Of a stretch of 64,000 nucleotides of DNA, positions 34,801 to 43,419 are shown piece by piece (the stretch's first letter is position 1; the number at the start of each line of letters is the position of its first letter). The DNA comes from Chitinophaga filiformis (GTDB taxonomy: Bacteria; Bacteroidota; Bacteroidia; Chitinophagales; Chitinophagaceae): positions 1,901,001-1,965,000 of the forward strand of contig NZ_CP095855.1 of NCBI RefSeq assembly GCF_023100805.1, given 5' to 3'. Below the pieces are notes generated by a model. The model was not told the DNA's origin and did no database searches. It saw nothing but the letters and a program-made list of their open reading frames with translations. A program made the position numbers and the translations under genes.

Positions 34801-35289
34801 TGGAAGAACTGGGATTTCTCCATGTTCTGGCAGGGCGTAGGTAAAAGAAGCCAATTCCTCCGTGGCGATATCGTAGAGGCATTCCACAACAATGAGGACC
34901 ATGCTTTCGAACAACACCTGGACCGCTGGACGCCTACCAATCCCAATGCCAGCTATCCAAGGCTGACTATCGGTACTGCTGATGCCAACAACTTTGCGTA
35001 TTCCGACTACTGGTTGTTTGACACCAAATACCTGCGCTTAAAGAATCTGCAATTCGGTTATACACTGCCTCGCAGCGTAAGCCAGACACTGCACATCCAG
35101 AGCGCGCGGGTGTATTTCACCAGCCAGAACCTGCTGACCTTCACTCCACGCCGCTTCCGCGACCTGGGTGTAGATCCGGAATTCACACAGTTTGATGATA
35201 AACTGTCCTTTACCAACTATAACGCTATCGCAGGACGTAGTTATCCAAATGCAGCCACCTTCTCATTTGGTCTGGATCTGAAATTCTGA
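31801..35289 (+). CDS. susC: SusC/RagA-family TonB-dependent receptor with STN signalling domain
   Basis: 1162 residues. Signal peptide (about 1-36), then an STN domain (about 50-130; ISLQVNNELLGQVLEKIEKQ), a carboxypeptidase-regulatory-like domain (ITINGRIVDNKGEGIPNVNI, about 148-232), the plug (VVVTAYGSQKKTQVTAAINT, NIRGVGSLTGNAPLIIIDGV) and a long barrel ending in the aromatic FGLDLKF. The STN domain marks it as a transducer for the neighbouring FecR/sigma pair. With SusD and GH76 downstream, the cargo is likely an alpha-mannan oligosaccharide. Confidence 0.96.
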   Translation: MKERPLPMRFSGLFRSLFLPLFVCMVLLNMLDLKAQSAFAAEANHAAYGQGQQVRDTESPLENRISLQVNNELLGQVLEKIEKQTPYVFVYSNDEIKAAQKISLSVKDKKLGEVLDMVLSPLDIKFEMISNKIILRQAAATTMQQAEITINGRIVDNKGEGIPNVNIRLQGSSVGTTSNDQGFFTLKIPAGQANGTLVCSSVGYIPSEVGISGRTNITVMLTADSKDLGEVVVTAYGSQKKTQVTAAINTISTKDIESRPVANMFQALQGTAPNLILQQNNAEPGAQMTLNIRGVGSLTGNAPLIIIDGVQAGRDGLQNLNPYDVESISVLKDAASSAIYGSQAANGVIYITTKRGKKDEKPSVTYNGMYGWQTPTTLPRNVEAWEYMTLKNEALVNSGKTPQFSPDNINYWHKRGSEPAYLKEMLRDYTPMQNHSISMTGGGKSSSYLVSLGYVNQGNMLQNSYVTEDFYYKRYNARANLAVDVSKYVKVNVNLAYTKGIKRRQQADIGILIRDAIRTPRIYPVLDSLGNFVVPSLNSNNVLAQLKYQGFNKEEKDNLLGGLDVTITPVKHFKLNFNASGTYSITNQTDRQNKYSYASYYTTANPPLYNRMYEYEFKDLASNVYATAEYENTFGKHYVKAQVGGRSDAINEEYGLKATRYGTTNLDNDWSIGGGYIPKPDGTFDYANIGTYNDFVNPNLYALNSLFGRVNYAYNDKYLAEFTWRYDGSSKLAPGHRWQFFPAFSLGWRITDEAFFEDFKEKYGNVKFRYSWGQVGNSNIGGFNYLARVTLNTGKYPFNNTPNTGADFSAYNETLQWEISTMSNYGVDVDLFNNKISASFDYFNKNTDGIYLFQVVPGTAGIGASLQNVGKVQNKGWELTVSYHAKTGNVNHTISGNLSDNLNKVVKYGEQSIQGSDFTFIIKEGFPIASYYGYKSNGLYQNLDDIKSAPKVPFAYNQQVMPGDIRYIDRNGDGTIDADDRYVFGNPFPRYTFGFTYAANWKNWDFSMFWQGVGKRSQFLRGDIVEAFHNNEDHAFEQHLDRWTPTNPNASYPRLTIGTADANNFAYSDYWLFDTKYLRLKNLQFGYTLPRSVSQTLHIQSARVYFTSQNLLTFTPRRFRDLGVDPEFTQFDDKLSFTNYNAIAGRSYPNAATFSFGLDLKF

Positions 35290-35313
35290 TAATAGTGTTC
35301 AATGTTCATTAGT

Positions 35314-36936
35314 ATGAAGAAATTATTATTACCAATACTTTGCGTCACTCTGCTGTTCTCCTGCCGTAAGCTGGACCAGCCTATCACGCGCGATTACACA
35401 GACGCCGCCTACTGGCGGACGGCTGATGATGCACTGGCAGCGCTTGCCAGCTGTTATGAGAACCTGTCTGACGATAGCTATTATTTCGGCGATGAAGCAC
35501 TGAGCGATAACGCCTTTGTAAACGGTATCGGTTACAAGGCTGTCTCCACCATTGCATCCGGGGCTTACGATCCGTCCAATCAGCGGCTTACCGAAGAATG
35601 GAAATACCGGTTCACCTGCATCCGCAAGTGCAATATTGTAACAACAAACATCGACAGGGTACCTGCGCTGGATTCAACACTGAAACACCGCATCCTGGCA
35701 GAGGCAAGGTTTATCCGTGCTTACTCTTATTTCCAGCTGGTAAGCTGGTTTGGCGATGTACCGTTTTACACGAACCTGATCACCATCGAAGAAGCCAAAA
35801 GCATCTCCCGTACAGACAAAAACGCTGTGCTCGACTTTATCCAGTCCGAACTGACCGCCATCCGTGCAGACCTGCCGGTAAATAGCTATACAGGCGCTAA
35901 TGGCGGCTACCAGGAGAAAGACAAGGGCCGTATCACCCGTGGCGCTGCTATTGCCCTGAGTGCGCGGGTACATATGTTCAAAGGCGAGTGGCAGGGCGCG
36001 ATCAATGACTGTGAGCTGCTGATCAACAATACCAACAATGGTACATATGCATTGCTGAGCAACTACAGTAATATCTTTACTACCGCCAATGAGTACAATA
36101 GCGAAGTGATCTTCGATATACAATATGGTGGCGGCCGTACCCACAGCTCTCAACGCAACTTCCTGCCACAGACCGTAGCACTGCTGAGAAGTACGCTGGT
36201 GCCTACCCAAGACCTCGTGGATGACTACATTATGGTGAACGGAAAGGGCATCAGGGAAGCAGGCTCCGGTTATAATGAAAATGATCCTTACACCAACAGG
36301 GATCCCCGTTTTAATGCTACCATCCTGCACGATGGTTCTACCATCACAGACTTCGACGGCAAGGTACAGACTATCCTGACCAGGCCTGGTTCAAATCCGT
36401 CTACCAACAGTGTAGATGACCAGGGTGCTTCTCCAACCGGTTACTACTTCTATAAATATTACGACCGTACTGCTACCAACTACAACTCAGGTCTAAACCT
36501 CATCGTGATCCGTTATGCAGATGTGCTGCTGATGTATGCCGAAGCGAAGAATGAACTGAGCCAGCTGGATGCCGGTGTATGGAATCAAACGATCCGCGCT
36601 TTACGTGTACGTGCAGGTTTTAATGATGCGGGAGCGCTGGAGTTTCCGGGCGTAGCACAGGATGCACTGCGTACCATCGTGCGCCGCGAAAGAAGATCGG
36701 AACTGGCGTTTGAAGGTGTACGCGCATTGGACATCCGCCGCTGGAAGATCGCCGACCAGGTAATGAGCAAGCCTGTAAGAGGTATCAAAGTATCCGGAGG
36801 CGCCTTCAGAAGAGATGCCAATGGTTATATCATTGTGGAAGACAGAACTTTCATTAATCCGAAGCATTACCTGTGGCCGGTGCCCACGTTTGAACGCGAT
36901 CAGAACACAAATCTTGGTCAGAACCAGGATTGGTAA
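35314..36936 (+). CDS. susD: SusD/RagB-family nutrient-binding outer membrane lipoprotein
   Basis: 540 residues from the ATG at 35314, which begins a lipoprotein signal (MKKLLLPILCVTLLFSC, lipid-anchored Cys17); an in-frame ATG at 35302 adds four residues. TPR-like helical segments such as ILAEARFIRAYSYFQLVSWF and IVIRYADVLLMYAEAKNEL, and the C-terminal RRERRSELAFEGVRALDIRRW and YLWPVP, are the SusD hallmarks. It caps the SusC barrel and binds glycan at the cell surface. Confidence 0.96.
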   Translation: MKKLLLPILCVTLLFSCRKLDQPITRDYTDAAYWRTADDALAALASCYENLSDDSYYFGDEALSDNAFVNGIGYKAVSTIASGAYDPSNQRLTEEWKYRFTCIRKCNIVTTNIDRVPALDSTLKHRILAEARFIRAYSYFQLVSWFGDVPFYTNLITIEEAKSISRTDKNAVLDFIQSELTAIRADLPVNSYTGANGGYQEKDKGRITRGAAIALSARVHMFKGEWQGAINDCELLINNTNNGTYALLSNYSNIFTTANEYNSEVIFDIQYGGGRTHSSQRNFLPQTVALLRSTLVPTQDLVDDYIMVNGKGIREAGSGYNENDPYTNRDPRFNATILHDGSTITDFDGKVQTILTRPGSNPSTNSVDDQGASPTGYYFYKYYDRTATNYNSGLNLIVIRYADVLLMYAEAKNELSQLDAGVWNQTIRALRVRAGFNDAGALEFPGVAQDALRTIVRRERRSELAFEGVRALDIRRWKIADQVMSKPVRGIKVSGGAFRRDANGYIIVEDRTFINPKHYLWPVPTFERDQNTNLGQNQDW

Positions 36937-36970
36937 TATCCCACATTAATATTTTTCAAACTGATACGAT

Positions 36971-38116
36971 ATGAAAACATTTTTCGCCAATATACTCCTT
37001 GCACTGCCGGTTTCACTGGGACTTATACTGACCGGTTGTGGAAAAGACGATCATGAACTGAATACCAATCTGACGCCTGTGAGCAGGCTGAATGCACCTG
37101 TTGATGATAAATACATTAAGCTGCAGCCCGCCACCAGCGCTACAGTAAGCTTTGAATGGGATCAGGCCCGTGCAGAAGACGGATCGCTGGTACTGTATGA
37201 AGTAGTGATTGATAAAGATGGAGGCGATTTCTCCAACCCGATTGCCAAGATCACTTCTGACGGTGGTGGTGTGCAGAACAAGCTGACGCTTTCTCACAAA
37301 GACCTGAACAGCATTGCCGGAAAAGCGGGTATTGCTGCCCTGGCTACCGGTAAACTGAAATGGACCGTAAATGCGTCCAAAGGATATAACATACAGCCTG
37401 CAAAAGAAGCCCGCACCATAGAGGTGGAAAGACCTAATGGCTTTGCTGAAATTCCTGTGGATGTATACCTGACAGGCGATGCTACTGAGGCCGGCGCTGA
37501 CCTGGCACAGGCAGTTAAGCTGAAGTCAACAGCTCCCGGTGTATTTGAGATCTATACATCCCTGAAGGATGGTAAATACAAATTCGTAGACAGGAATACC
37601 GGTACGCCTACTACTTACTTCATTGATGGTGCAGCCCTGAGAGAAGGAGGGGAGAGCACACAGTCCGGTGGTACAAAGGTATACCGTCTGCGTCTGGACT
37701 TCAATAATACGGCGGCTACTGTTACAGAGATCACTGCTATTGGTCTTTGGTTTGCGCCTGAGAATAGCATTATGTACGACCTGAGCTATACTTCCAATGG
37801 TACCTGGACATTTGAGAATAAGCTGATCAATTTCCACCAGGAATCATGGGGGCGCGATGAGCGTTATAAATTCCGTGTGAGTGTGAAAGCGGCAGATGGT
37901 ACAGCCGGTACAGAATGGTATGGCAGCTCCAATGCCGATAACAATCGCCCTACAGCTACAACACCGCTTTCCTTCTGGGAATTAAAGCCTGTTGTAAACA
38001 GCGATCAGTATAACTACTGTTACAAATTTGCTTCAGAAGTAGATGGTAAAAACTGTGACGTGAAACTGTATTTCTCTCCGGATAAAACTTATACGCACCA
38101 GGTAATAGTGCGCTAA
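36971..38116 (+). CDS. SusE-type surface glycan-binding lipoprotein
   Basis: 381 residues with a lipoprotein signal (LGLILTGC, Cys23). The N-terminal Ig-like SusE domain has VSFEWDQARAEDGSLVLYEV; C-terminal modules contain VYLTGDATEAGADL and the carbohydrate-binding-like LKDGKYKFVDRN. Proteins in this position capture polysaccharide on the cell surface. It is 34 bases after susD and 45 bases before the GH76 gene, in one operon. Confidence 0.9.
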   Translation: MKTFFANILLALPVSLGLILTGCGKDDHELNTNLTPVSRLNAPVDDKYIKLQPATSATVSFEWDQARAEDGSLVLYEVVIDKDGGDFSNPIAKITSDGGGVQNKLTLSHKDLNSIAGKAGIAALATGKLKWTVNASKGYNIQPAKEARTIEVERPNGFAEIPVDVYLTGDATEAGADLAQAVKLKSTAPGVFEIYTSLKDGKYKFVDRNTGTPTTYFIDGAALREGGESTQSGGTKVYRLRLDFNNTAATVTEITAIGLWFAPENSIMYDLSYTSNGTWTFENKLINFHQESWGRDERYKFRVSVKAADGTAGTEWYGSSNADNNRPTATTPLSFWELKPVVNSDQYNYCYKFASEVDGKNCDVKLYFSPDKTYTHQVIVR

Positions 38117-38161
38117 TCCGGTACCGGTATTCATATCACGTAAATGATCAATTAAAAGCTT

Positions 38162-39304
38162 ATGCGTCGGATATTCCTTCTATTTACAATAACAGCGGCT
38201 ATGGCCACCACTTTCACGGCTTGTCTGAAAGAGCCTGTGGATGACGGTCCGGGACCGGGCGCCGGCAAATCGACCTATAAATACAACTGGCCGGCTATTG
38301 CTGATTCTTCCGCCTCTTCCCTGATCAGTAATTTTTACAATCAGAGCGGCAAGTATTTCAACAAGAACAATGCGGGCGATCTTACTTTCAACTACTGGCC
38401 CAATGCGCATGCACTGGATGTGCTGACAGACGTTTATCTGCGTACAAACGACGCTGCTGTCAAATCGCGTATGGATGATTTGCTGGAGGGTATGAAAGCT
38501 AAAAATGGCAATACCTATATCAATCATTTCTACGACGATATGGAGTGGATGGCGCTGGCCTGCCTGCGTGCCTACGAGGCTACCAGCGACGATCGCTACA
38601 AAACAACCGCAGAGCTGTTGTGGAATGATATCAAAGGCGGCTGGGATGATACCTGGGGTGGTGGCATCTACTGGAATAAAGACCGGCAGAACAAGAATAC
38701 ACCAGCCAATGCCCCGGCGTCTATCATTGCTTCCCGCATGTATCAGCTGAACCGTAATGGAGAAGACCTGGCCTGGGCAAAAAAGATCTATCAATGGCAG
38801 AAAGACAACCTGGTGGATCCTGTTACCGGTCTTGTATGGGACGGGCTGGATGGCAGCGGTACCAACAAGAGCTGGAAGTTTACCTACAACCAGGGCGTCT
38901 TTATTGGCGCCGCTGTGGAGCTGTATAAGATCACCGGCGAACAGACCTACATCGCCGATGCAATGAAAACTGCCAATAACTCATTGGCAGGAGAGTTCAG
39001 CAGCGGCAATATCATGAAAGATGAAGGTGGTGGAGACGGTGGTTTGTTCAAAGGCATCCTGGTACGTTACATGATGCTGCTGATCACAGATGGAAGCCTT
39101 AGCAGCACTGATGCCGCCAAGTTTGTCAGCTTTCTGCAGCTGAATGCCCAGACCATGTGGTTGCAGGGCACTACCCGCCCGCAGGTGATATTTAACACCA
39201 GCTGGACAAAAACTGCAGCTACTACCGATCTCACTACACAACTCAGCGGCGCTATGCTGATAGAGGCGGTGGCAAGGTTGAAAGAGCTGGAGCTGATCGA
39301 CTAA
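38162..39304 (+). CDS. GH76-family endo-alpha-1,6-mannanase-like lipoprotein
   Basis: 380 residues with a lipoprotein signal (ATTFTAC, Cys21). The (alpha/alpha)6 domain carries the GH76 paired catalytic aspartates in YDDMEWMALACLRAYE (Asp125-Asp126), plus WGGGIYWNKDRQNKNTPANAP and FTYNQGVFIGAAVELY. Known members cut the alpha-1,6-mannan backbone of fungal cell walls. This is the only hydrolase in the locus and defines its likely substrate. A terminator lies about 160 bases downstream. Confidence 0.94.
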   Translation: MRRIFLLFTITAAMATTFTACLKEPVDDGPGPGAGKSTYKYNWPAIADSSASSLISNFYNQSGKYFNKNNAGDLTFNYWPNAHALDVLTDVYLRTNDAAVKSRMDDLLEGMKAKNGNTYINHFYDDMEWMALACLRAYEATSDDRYKTTAELLWNDIKGGWDDTWGGGIYWNKDRQNKNTPANAPASIIASRMYQLNRNGEDLAWAKKIYQWQKDNLVDPVTGLVWDGLDGSGTNKSWKFTYNQGVFIGAAVELYKITGEQTYIADAMKTANNSLAGEFSSGNIMKDEGGGDGGLFKGILVRYMMLLITDGSLSSTDAAKFVSFLQLNAQTMWLQGTTRPQVIFNTSWTKTAATTDLTTQLSGAMLIEAVARLKELELID

Positions 39305-39462
39305 AACGATACGTTATATCGTTAAGGTGAGACAAAAAGGACGTGACAACAAACATTTGAAATTGTAAGTTGTTCTCTATCATAATAATATGACGGAAAT
39401 TTTAGCCCGATATGCCGGGATAAAATAACTATCTTCGTTTTCCTATGAGATGAAGGCAAAAG

Positions 39463-39497
39463 AAAGGTTACCCCATCGGGGTAACCTTTCCTTGTTT
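39463..39497 (+). terminator. terminator of the mannan locus
   Basis: AAAGGTTACCCC and GGGGTAACCTTT form a perfect 12-bp stem with loop ATC, followed by CCTTGTTT. It precedes the GIY-YIG gene by 18 bases. Confidence 0.75.
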
Positions 39498-39514
39498 AAG
39501 GAATAACATTGTCT

Positions 39515-39802
39515 ATGTATACCGTCTATGTCCTTTTTTCCCGCCAGTTCGAGAAGGTTTATACTGGTCATACCACTGATCTCCTCAAGAGATTTCACTT
39601 CCATAACCAATATGGCAGGCAGAAGGGAACATTACCTTACCGGCCCTGGGAGGTCATTTACCTGGAACACTTTGATGATAAGCAGTCTGCATTACGACGG
39701 GAATGGGTATTGAAATCGGGGAAAGGAAGGGCATGGATATGGGGGAAGATCCAGGAGGAGTATTATCGGGATGGGTATATAGGGACGGCCTTGCCGGAGT
39801 AG
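39515..39802 (+). CDS. GIY-YIG nuclease-domain protein (UPF0213-like)
   Basis: 95 residues from the ATG at 39515; an in-frame TTG at 39509 adds two. YTVYVLFSRQFEKVYTGHT is a GIY-YIG motif variant (YVL and VYTG), with Arg in DLLKRFHFHN and Glu in LEHFDDKQSALRREWVLKSGKGR, matching the small single-domain family. The biological role of these proteins is unclear. It converges on the rloB gene with 10 bases between stops, so it may or may not belong to the defence pair. Confidence 0.9.
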   Translation: MYTVYVLFSRQFEKVYTGHTTDLLKRFHFHNQYGRQKGTLPYRPWEVIYLEHFDDKQSALRREWVLKSGKGRAWIWGKIQEEYYRDGYIGTALPE

Positions 39803-39812
39803 GGAATGCTGT

Positions 39813-40511
39813 TCAGGCATATTTTTGTATCTCTTCAACAAGTCTGAATACTGTCGAAACAGATTGTTGTTCAGCGGGACTTAAATGAGCTACAGCTTTA
39901 TAATTTCTCTTTGCACGGCTGATAGCGAGTTCTACTCTTTTTACTTTAGTTACATTATCAACAGCCATTAATGCATCAAAGAGCTCTTCTGATATTTGTT
40001 TGTCAGCTTTGCCATTATAGCTTATTCCCAGGGGACGGATATAGGTATTTATCATCTGGTGATAATCTTTTCTATTCACTTTGCCTCCCTGATGATCTGC
40101 AAAGTGCAGGATCAGCCAGTATTCAAATGCCTGATTTGAATAGCCTACCTTTATATTGTTGGCAGCAGCCATTGCTACAGCGCTATTAAAATCCCTGGCA
40201 GGAAAATCGTCTTTGTCGAATACACACCAGACCTGTTCATAGTATCGCTTTGAGGATAATTCAATGGCCTGCTTTACAACAGCAACGGTATTACGTCCAT
40301 CACCAACAGCTTTTATCGTTGCAGATGAAAGCCTGAACTTCCTGAAATAAGATGGCTCTGTATTCTCACCTTCGCAGACAATTAAGATAGTTGGTTTTTC
40401 AGTAAGGAATGGGGCTGCTCTTTTTAAAGAAGGTGGATTTCTACGTTGTTGTTTGTTTGGTAGCAATCCCTCCTCGTATTGTCGGTTTTGAGTTTTTCTA
40501 TTTTTTGTCAT
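39813..40511 (-). CDS. rloB: RloB-like TOPRIM protein (AbiL-type defence)
   Basis: 232 residues. A basic head is followed by a TOPRIM-like core: ILIVCEGENTEPSYFRKF (acidic residues at 47 and 49) and VWCVFDKDDFP (Asp99, Asp101, Asp102), with FEYWLILHF later. This matches RloB, the partner of RloA, equivalent to AbiLii. The start overlaps the rloA stop by 14 bases, so translation is probably coupled. The pair is expected to act as an antiphage module: RloA senses, RloB cuts nucleic acid. Confidence 0.9.
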   Translation of the reverse strand: MTKNRKTQNRQYEEGLLPNKQQRRNPPSLKRAAPFLTEKPTILIVCEGENTEPSYFRKFRLSSATIKAVGDGRNTVAVVKQAIELSSKRYYEQVWCVFDKDDFPARDFNSAVAMAAANNIKVGYSNQAFEYWLILHFADHQGGKVNRKDYHQMINTYIRPLGISYNGKADKQISEELFDALMAVDNVTKVKRVELAISRAKRNYKAVAHLSPAEQQSVSTVFRLVEEIQKYA

Positions 40512-41841
40512 CAGGTATTTTTGAGGATGTAAATGGCGTTGAGAAATCGGTAAGGAATGGAATCGCTCCGTATCTGCCCTGAATGTAATTACTTTCGAAA
40601 TTCTCGGTTCTTCTTACCTCCGACTTAAAATCACTTAGTGAATACAAGGCGGCTGCGCCATATCTGTCTTTTTCCGTGAACCATATCTGATCTCTTCTGA
40701 AAAGGCCCGAACTTAAAAGGTTGGTGTCATGTGTATTAAATATAAGCTGGGCATTCCGGGGATTATATGTTGCGGAATTGAACAACTCTACCAGTTTACA
40801 AACGAGGTTCGGATGTAGCTTTGAATCCAGTTCATCTACAAATAAAGGATAGCCCTGTTCCAATGCATCCAGGACGGGGCCTGTCAGTGAGAAGAACTTA
40901 AAAGTTCCGGATGATTCGTCATCTTCAAGAGAAAAGTTAGTATCACCAACATACTTATTATCCGCGTCATACCTGCGGTGAGTGGTGAGTATATCGGAAA
41001 TGAATTCTGTATTGTCTTCACTTACCTTTTTCCGGATAAGCTCCTTGAGCCTGTTAGGCATATTTGCCGGCAGGTTATCAGGATCCACACGTTCGAGTAT
41101 AATATCCTGAATACCCAGATCTGCAGCTGCCAGTAGTTCCAGTATCATTTTTTTCTGGATGACATCTTCCGTCTTGTCCATGGTGAATCCCTGGTAGCGG
41201 TGTTCCTGTAATCCTGATATTACTTTAAGTTTTTTAAACCAGTCCGTTATCTCACCTGATAATTGATCGTTGAACTGGGCTGCTACAGTAAGCAACAATG
41301 CATTTTCCCGAACGAGATCTTCTTTAGCAAGCGTGTGCCCTTTTGGAAATCTTTTGACATGGAATTCAAACCGCTGACCTTCTCTGTAGAAGATCTCAAT
41401 TTCTTTTGTTTTAGGTCTGTGGTAGAGCCATTCTGCCAGTACTGCCTGTTTGGATATTTCAAACCCGTACCGGTACATTTCGTTATTGTGAAGGAACAAT
41501 ATCTCGAATTCGGCAGAACCGTTTTCAGTATCGGTGGCAAGTCTGAACAGGTCAACATTTATCGGGTCTCCTTTTAGCCGCTCTGTCGATGACCTTATAA
41601 CAAAGTTTTTCATAAATGTTATGGCATCCATAAACCTGCTCTTCCCACTTGCATTCGCGCCGTAGACCACTGCGCTCTTTAAGATCCTTAATCCAAAGTT
41701 CGGAATCTGCATAACATTTTCCTCCTCACGAGTTTCTTTATCATAGTTCGAAGCAATCAGGTTAAGAGTCGCCTTAGCCTTGAACGTCTTAAAGTTAGAG
41801 ACAGAAAAATGGATAAGCATAATAAGTGCGTTTTTTTGCAT
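40498..41841 (-). CDS. rloA: RloA-like AAA/ABC-type ATPase (AbiL-type defence)
   Basis: 447 residues. LIHFSVSNFKTFKAKATLNL is the typical start of OLD/RloA-like ATPases, GANASGKS (61-68) is Walker A, FVDELDSKLHPNL is Walker B with the D-loop, and FNTHDTNLL holds the switch His. A second in-frame ATG at 41820 gives MLIHFSVS and may be the true start; I keep 41841 because a GATTTTTG box lies just upstream. It forms the ATPase half of the RloA/RloB pair. Confidence 0.9.
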   Translation of the reverse strand: MQKNALIMLIHFSVSNFKTFKAKATLNLIASNYDKETREEENVMQIPNFGLRILKSAVVYGANASGKSRFMDAITFMKNFVIRSSTERLKGDPINVDLFRLATDTENGSAEFEILFLHNNEMYRYGFEISKQAVLAEWLYHRPKTKEIEIFYREGQRFEFHVKRFPKGHTLAKEDLVRENALLLTVAAQFNDQLSGEITDWFKKLKVISGLQEHRYQGFTMDKTEDVIQKKMILELLAAADLGIQDIILERVDPDNLPANMPNRLKELIRKKVSEDNTEFISDILTTHRRYDADNKYVGDTNFSLEDDESSGTFKFFSLTGPVLDALEQGYPLFVDELDSKLHPNLVCKLVELFNSATYNPRNAQLIFNTHDTNLLSSGLFRRDQIWFTEKDRYGAAALYSLSDFKSEVRRTENFESNYIQGRYGAIPFLTDFSTPFTSSKIPDDKK

Positions 41842-41937
41842 GTTTATCGCAAAAATCGTCTTTATATTCCAAAATCAGAAGAATTATACGCCTTTTTAAA
41901 GGCAGAGGTGCCATTTTTCTTATTTTGACTCCACCCC

Positions 41938-41970
41938 ATAAAAAATAACCGGGACATTATCCCGGTTATC
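41938..41970 (-). terminator. intrinsic terminator (minus strand)
   Basis: ATAACCGGGA and TCCCGGTTAT surround a 5-base loop; read on the minus strand the stem is followed by a T run. It closes the transcript that includes the 53-residue lipoprotein gene and perhaps the DUF3570 cluster. Confidence 0.8.
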
Positions 41971-41991
41971 TATCCATAAAAAGGTAAAATA

Positions 41992-42153
41992 TTATCTCCT
42001 CGCTCTCCCTATCAGCCACAAAATAATAATCACCACAAAGGCAACCGCCAGCACACCTACCCATACGCCCGCTTTAAAAATTCCTCCTACTACTTCACAG
42101 CTGCTCAATAACATAACGGCAAAGGCCAGCAGGCCTAGTTGTAAGTTTCTCAT
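41992..42153 (-). CDS. 53-residue membrane lipoprotein
   Basis: An ATG at 42153 opens 53 codons to a TAA at 41992-41994. The product has a lipobox (MLLSSC, Cys19), the segment EVVGGIFKAGVWVG and a hydrophobic helix ending IIILWLIGRARR. I recognise this pattern from short Bacteroidetes proteins that databases often mislabel phosphatidate cytidylyltransferase; at this length it cannot be that enzyme. It sits 45 bases after the DUF3570 gene and just before a terminator. Confidence 0.82.
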   Translation of the reverse strand: MRNLQLGLLAFAVMLLSSCEVVGGIFKAGVWVGVLAVAFVVIIILWLIGRARR

Positions 42154-42198
42154 ATACTCTTTTTCAGAAAGTATATCATACGCTGTGCCAGAGGAACG

Positions 42199-43413
42199 CT
42201 ATCCTTTATTATGCTTAAAATCCAGCAGCAGCGATACCATATGTGCCGATAGCTGGTCTGAGCGTTTGTAGAACGCATACCTCAGCCCGATCTCCTGGAA
42301 GGAGTAATGCCGGAACATCGGTTTCAGCAATGCATAACGGGCACTGACACCGGCTTTATAACTGTTGAACCGGCTCAGGTCATAGTCGGAGGTGTAGAAC
42401 GCTTCATTGATATCGTGCTCTTTATAAGGCCTGAAATACTTCGCGCTCGTCTGTGTATAGAACCGCAGGAGAGGAGATACGGTGAACTGGGGGCTCGTCT
42501 TTACCGGAACTTCCAGTTGTATGGTATGCCCCGTGATACCGAAATTATCGTGGTAAAAGCGGTAATAAGAGCGGATAACGGTATTCCTGCCCACAAATAC
42601 GTTGAACTGAAGGCCAATGGGGAACTTCCACCTTTCCCGGGGCAGGTTTTCCACTCTTAGGGTATTTCCATCATTAAAATAGACCCTGTGAAAGGGGGTG
42701 GAAAGCAGGCCTTTCTGGTAGACCAGTTCCGGGAAAACGGCAAACTGCATCCGCTGGTTAACTACCTGGTACAGGGCCAGGTTGAGGTTATACGATTGCC
42801 GTGTATAGATATTGAACCAGGCGGTATCCCTTAGCTCTGACGGGTAGACCAGGGTTTCCGGGCTGTAATGGTCCGGATCAAATCTTCCCCAGCGGAGGTC
42901 ATCGTAGAAATACTGAAGGGTGGCCGACCATTGCCGGCTATGATCTGCATTGTCATGCGATACGGCAACGCCAACAGGGACGGAGAGGTAATCCGACTCC
43001 AGGGCCAGACCGCTGCTGATGCCCACACGCAGCCGGGGCTTTTTCAACAGGCGGCTATAACCGGTATTAAGATGAAAACGGTTATCGTGCCGGGAGGCGG
43101 AAGACATCACCATATCAATACGGTCCGTAGAGGCGGAGGTAATGACGTCTATTCCGAATCCGAGATCAAAGGTATTCAAAGAGTCCCGTTGATGGGAGAT
43201 GGAGACATCGGTAGCATAGACCTGTAGGTTTTCAGTACCTGTTCCCCCGGTTACGGCTGAATGATTTCCATCCTGCGTGTAGAAGGAGAACAGCACCTGT
43301 ATGTCTGTCTGAGAGATCTTTTGTTTCTTATAAGCCGTACTGTCGATTCCTTTTTGCGCAGATGCCGTGAAATAGGCCGCCAGCAATCCTGCCGCAATAA
43401 ATAGTCTTTTCAT
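42199..43413 (-). CDS. DUF3570 family outer-membrane-type protein
   Basis: 404 residues with a signal peptide (MKRLFIAAGLLAAYFTASAQ). The rest alternates short amphipathic strands with aromatic ends (YDDLRWGRFDPDHYSPETLV, GLRYAFYKRSDQL, VSLLLDFKHNKG), as in outer membrane beta-barrels. It is the last gene of a thioredoxin/ApbE/DUF4266/DUF3570 cluster, a combination I recall as recurrent. The function is unknown. Confidence 0.88.
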   Translation of the reverse strand: MKRLFIAAGLLAAYFTASAQKGIDSTAYKKQKISQTDIQVLFSFYTQDGNHSAVTGGTGTENLQVYATDVSISHQRDSLNTFDLGFGIDVITSASTDRIDMVMSSASRHDNRFHLNTGYSRLLKKPRLRVGISSGLALESDYLSVPVGVAVSHDNADHSRQWSATLQYFYDDLRWGRFDPDHYSPETLVYPSELRDTAWFNIYTRQSYNLNLALYQVVNQRMQFAVFPELVYQKGLLSTPFHRVYFNDGNTLRVENLPRERWKFPIGLQFNVFVGRNTVIRSYYRFYHDNFGITGHTIQLEVPVKTSPQFTVSPLLRFYTQTSAKYFRPYKEHDINEAFYTSDYDLSRFNSYKAGVSARYALLKPMFRHYSFQEIGLRYAFYKRSDQLSAHMVSLLLDFKHNKG

Positions 43414-43419
43414 TTAAGA

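Noticed and set aside
41992..42153. Phosphatidate cytidylyltransferase (a common database label for such proteins)
   Set aside because: At 53 residues with a lipobox it cannot hold the enzyme; described as a small lipoprotein instead.
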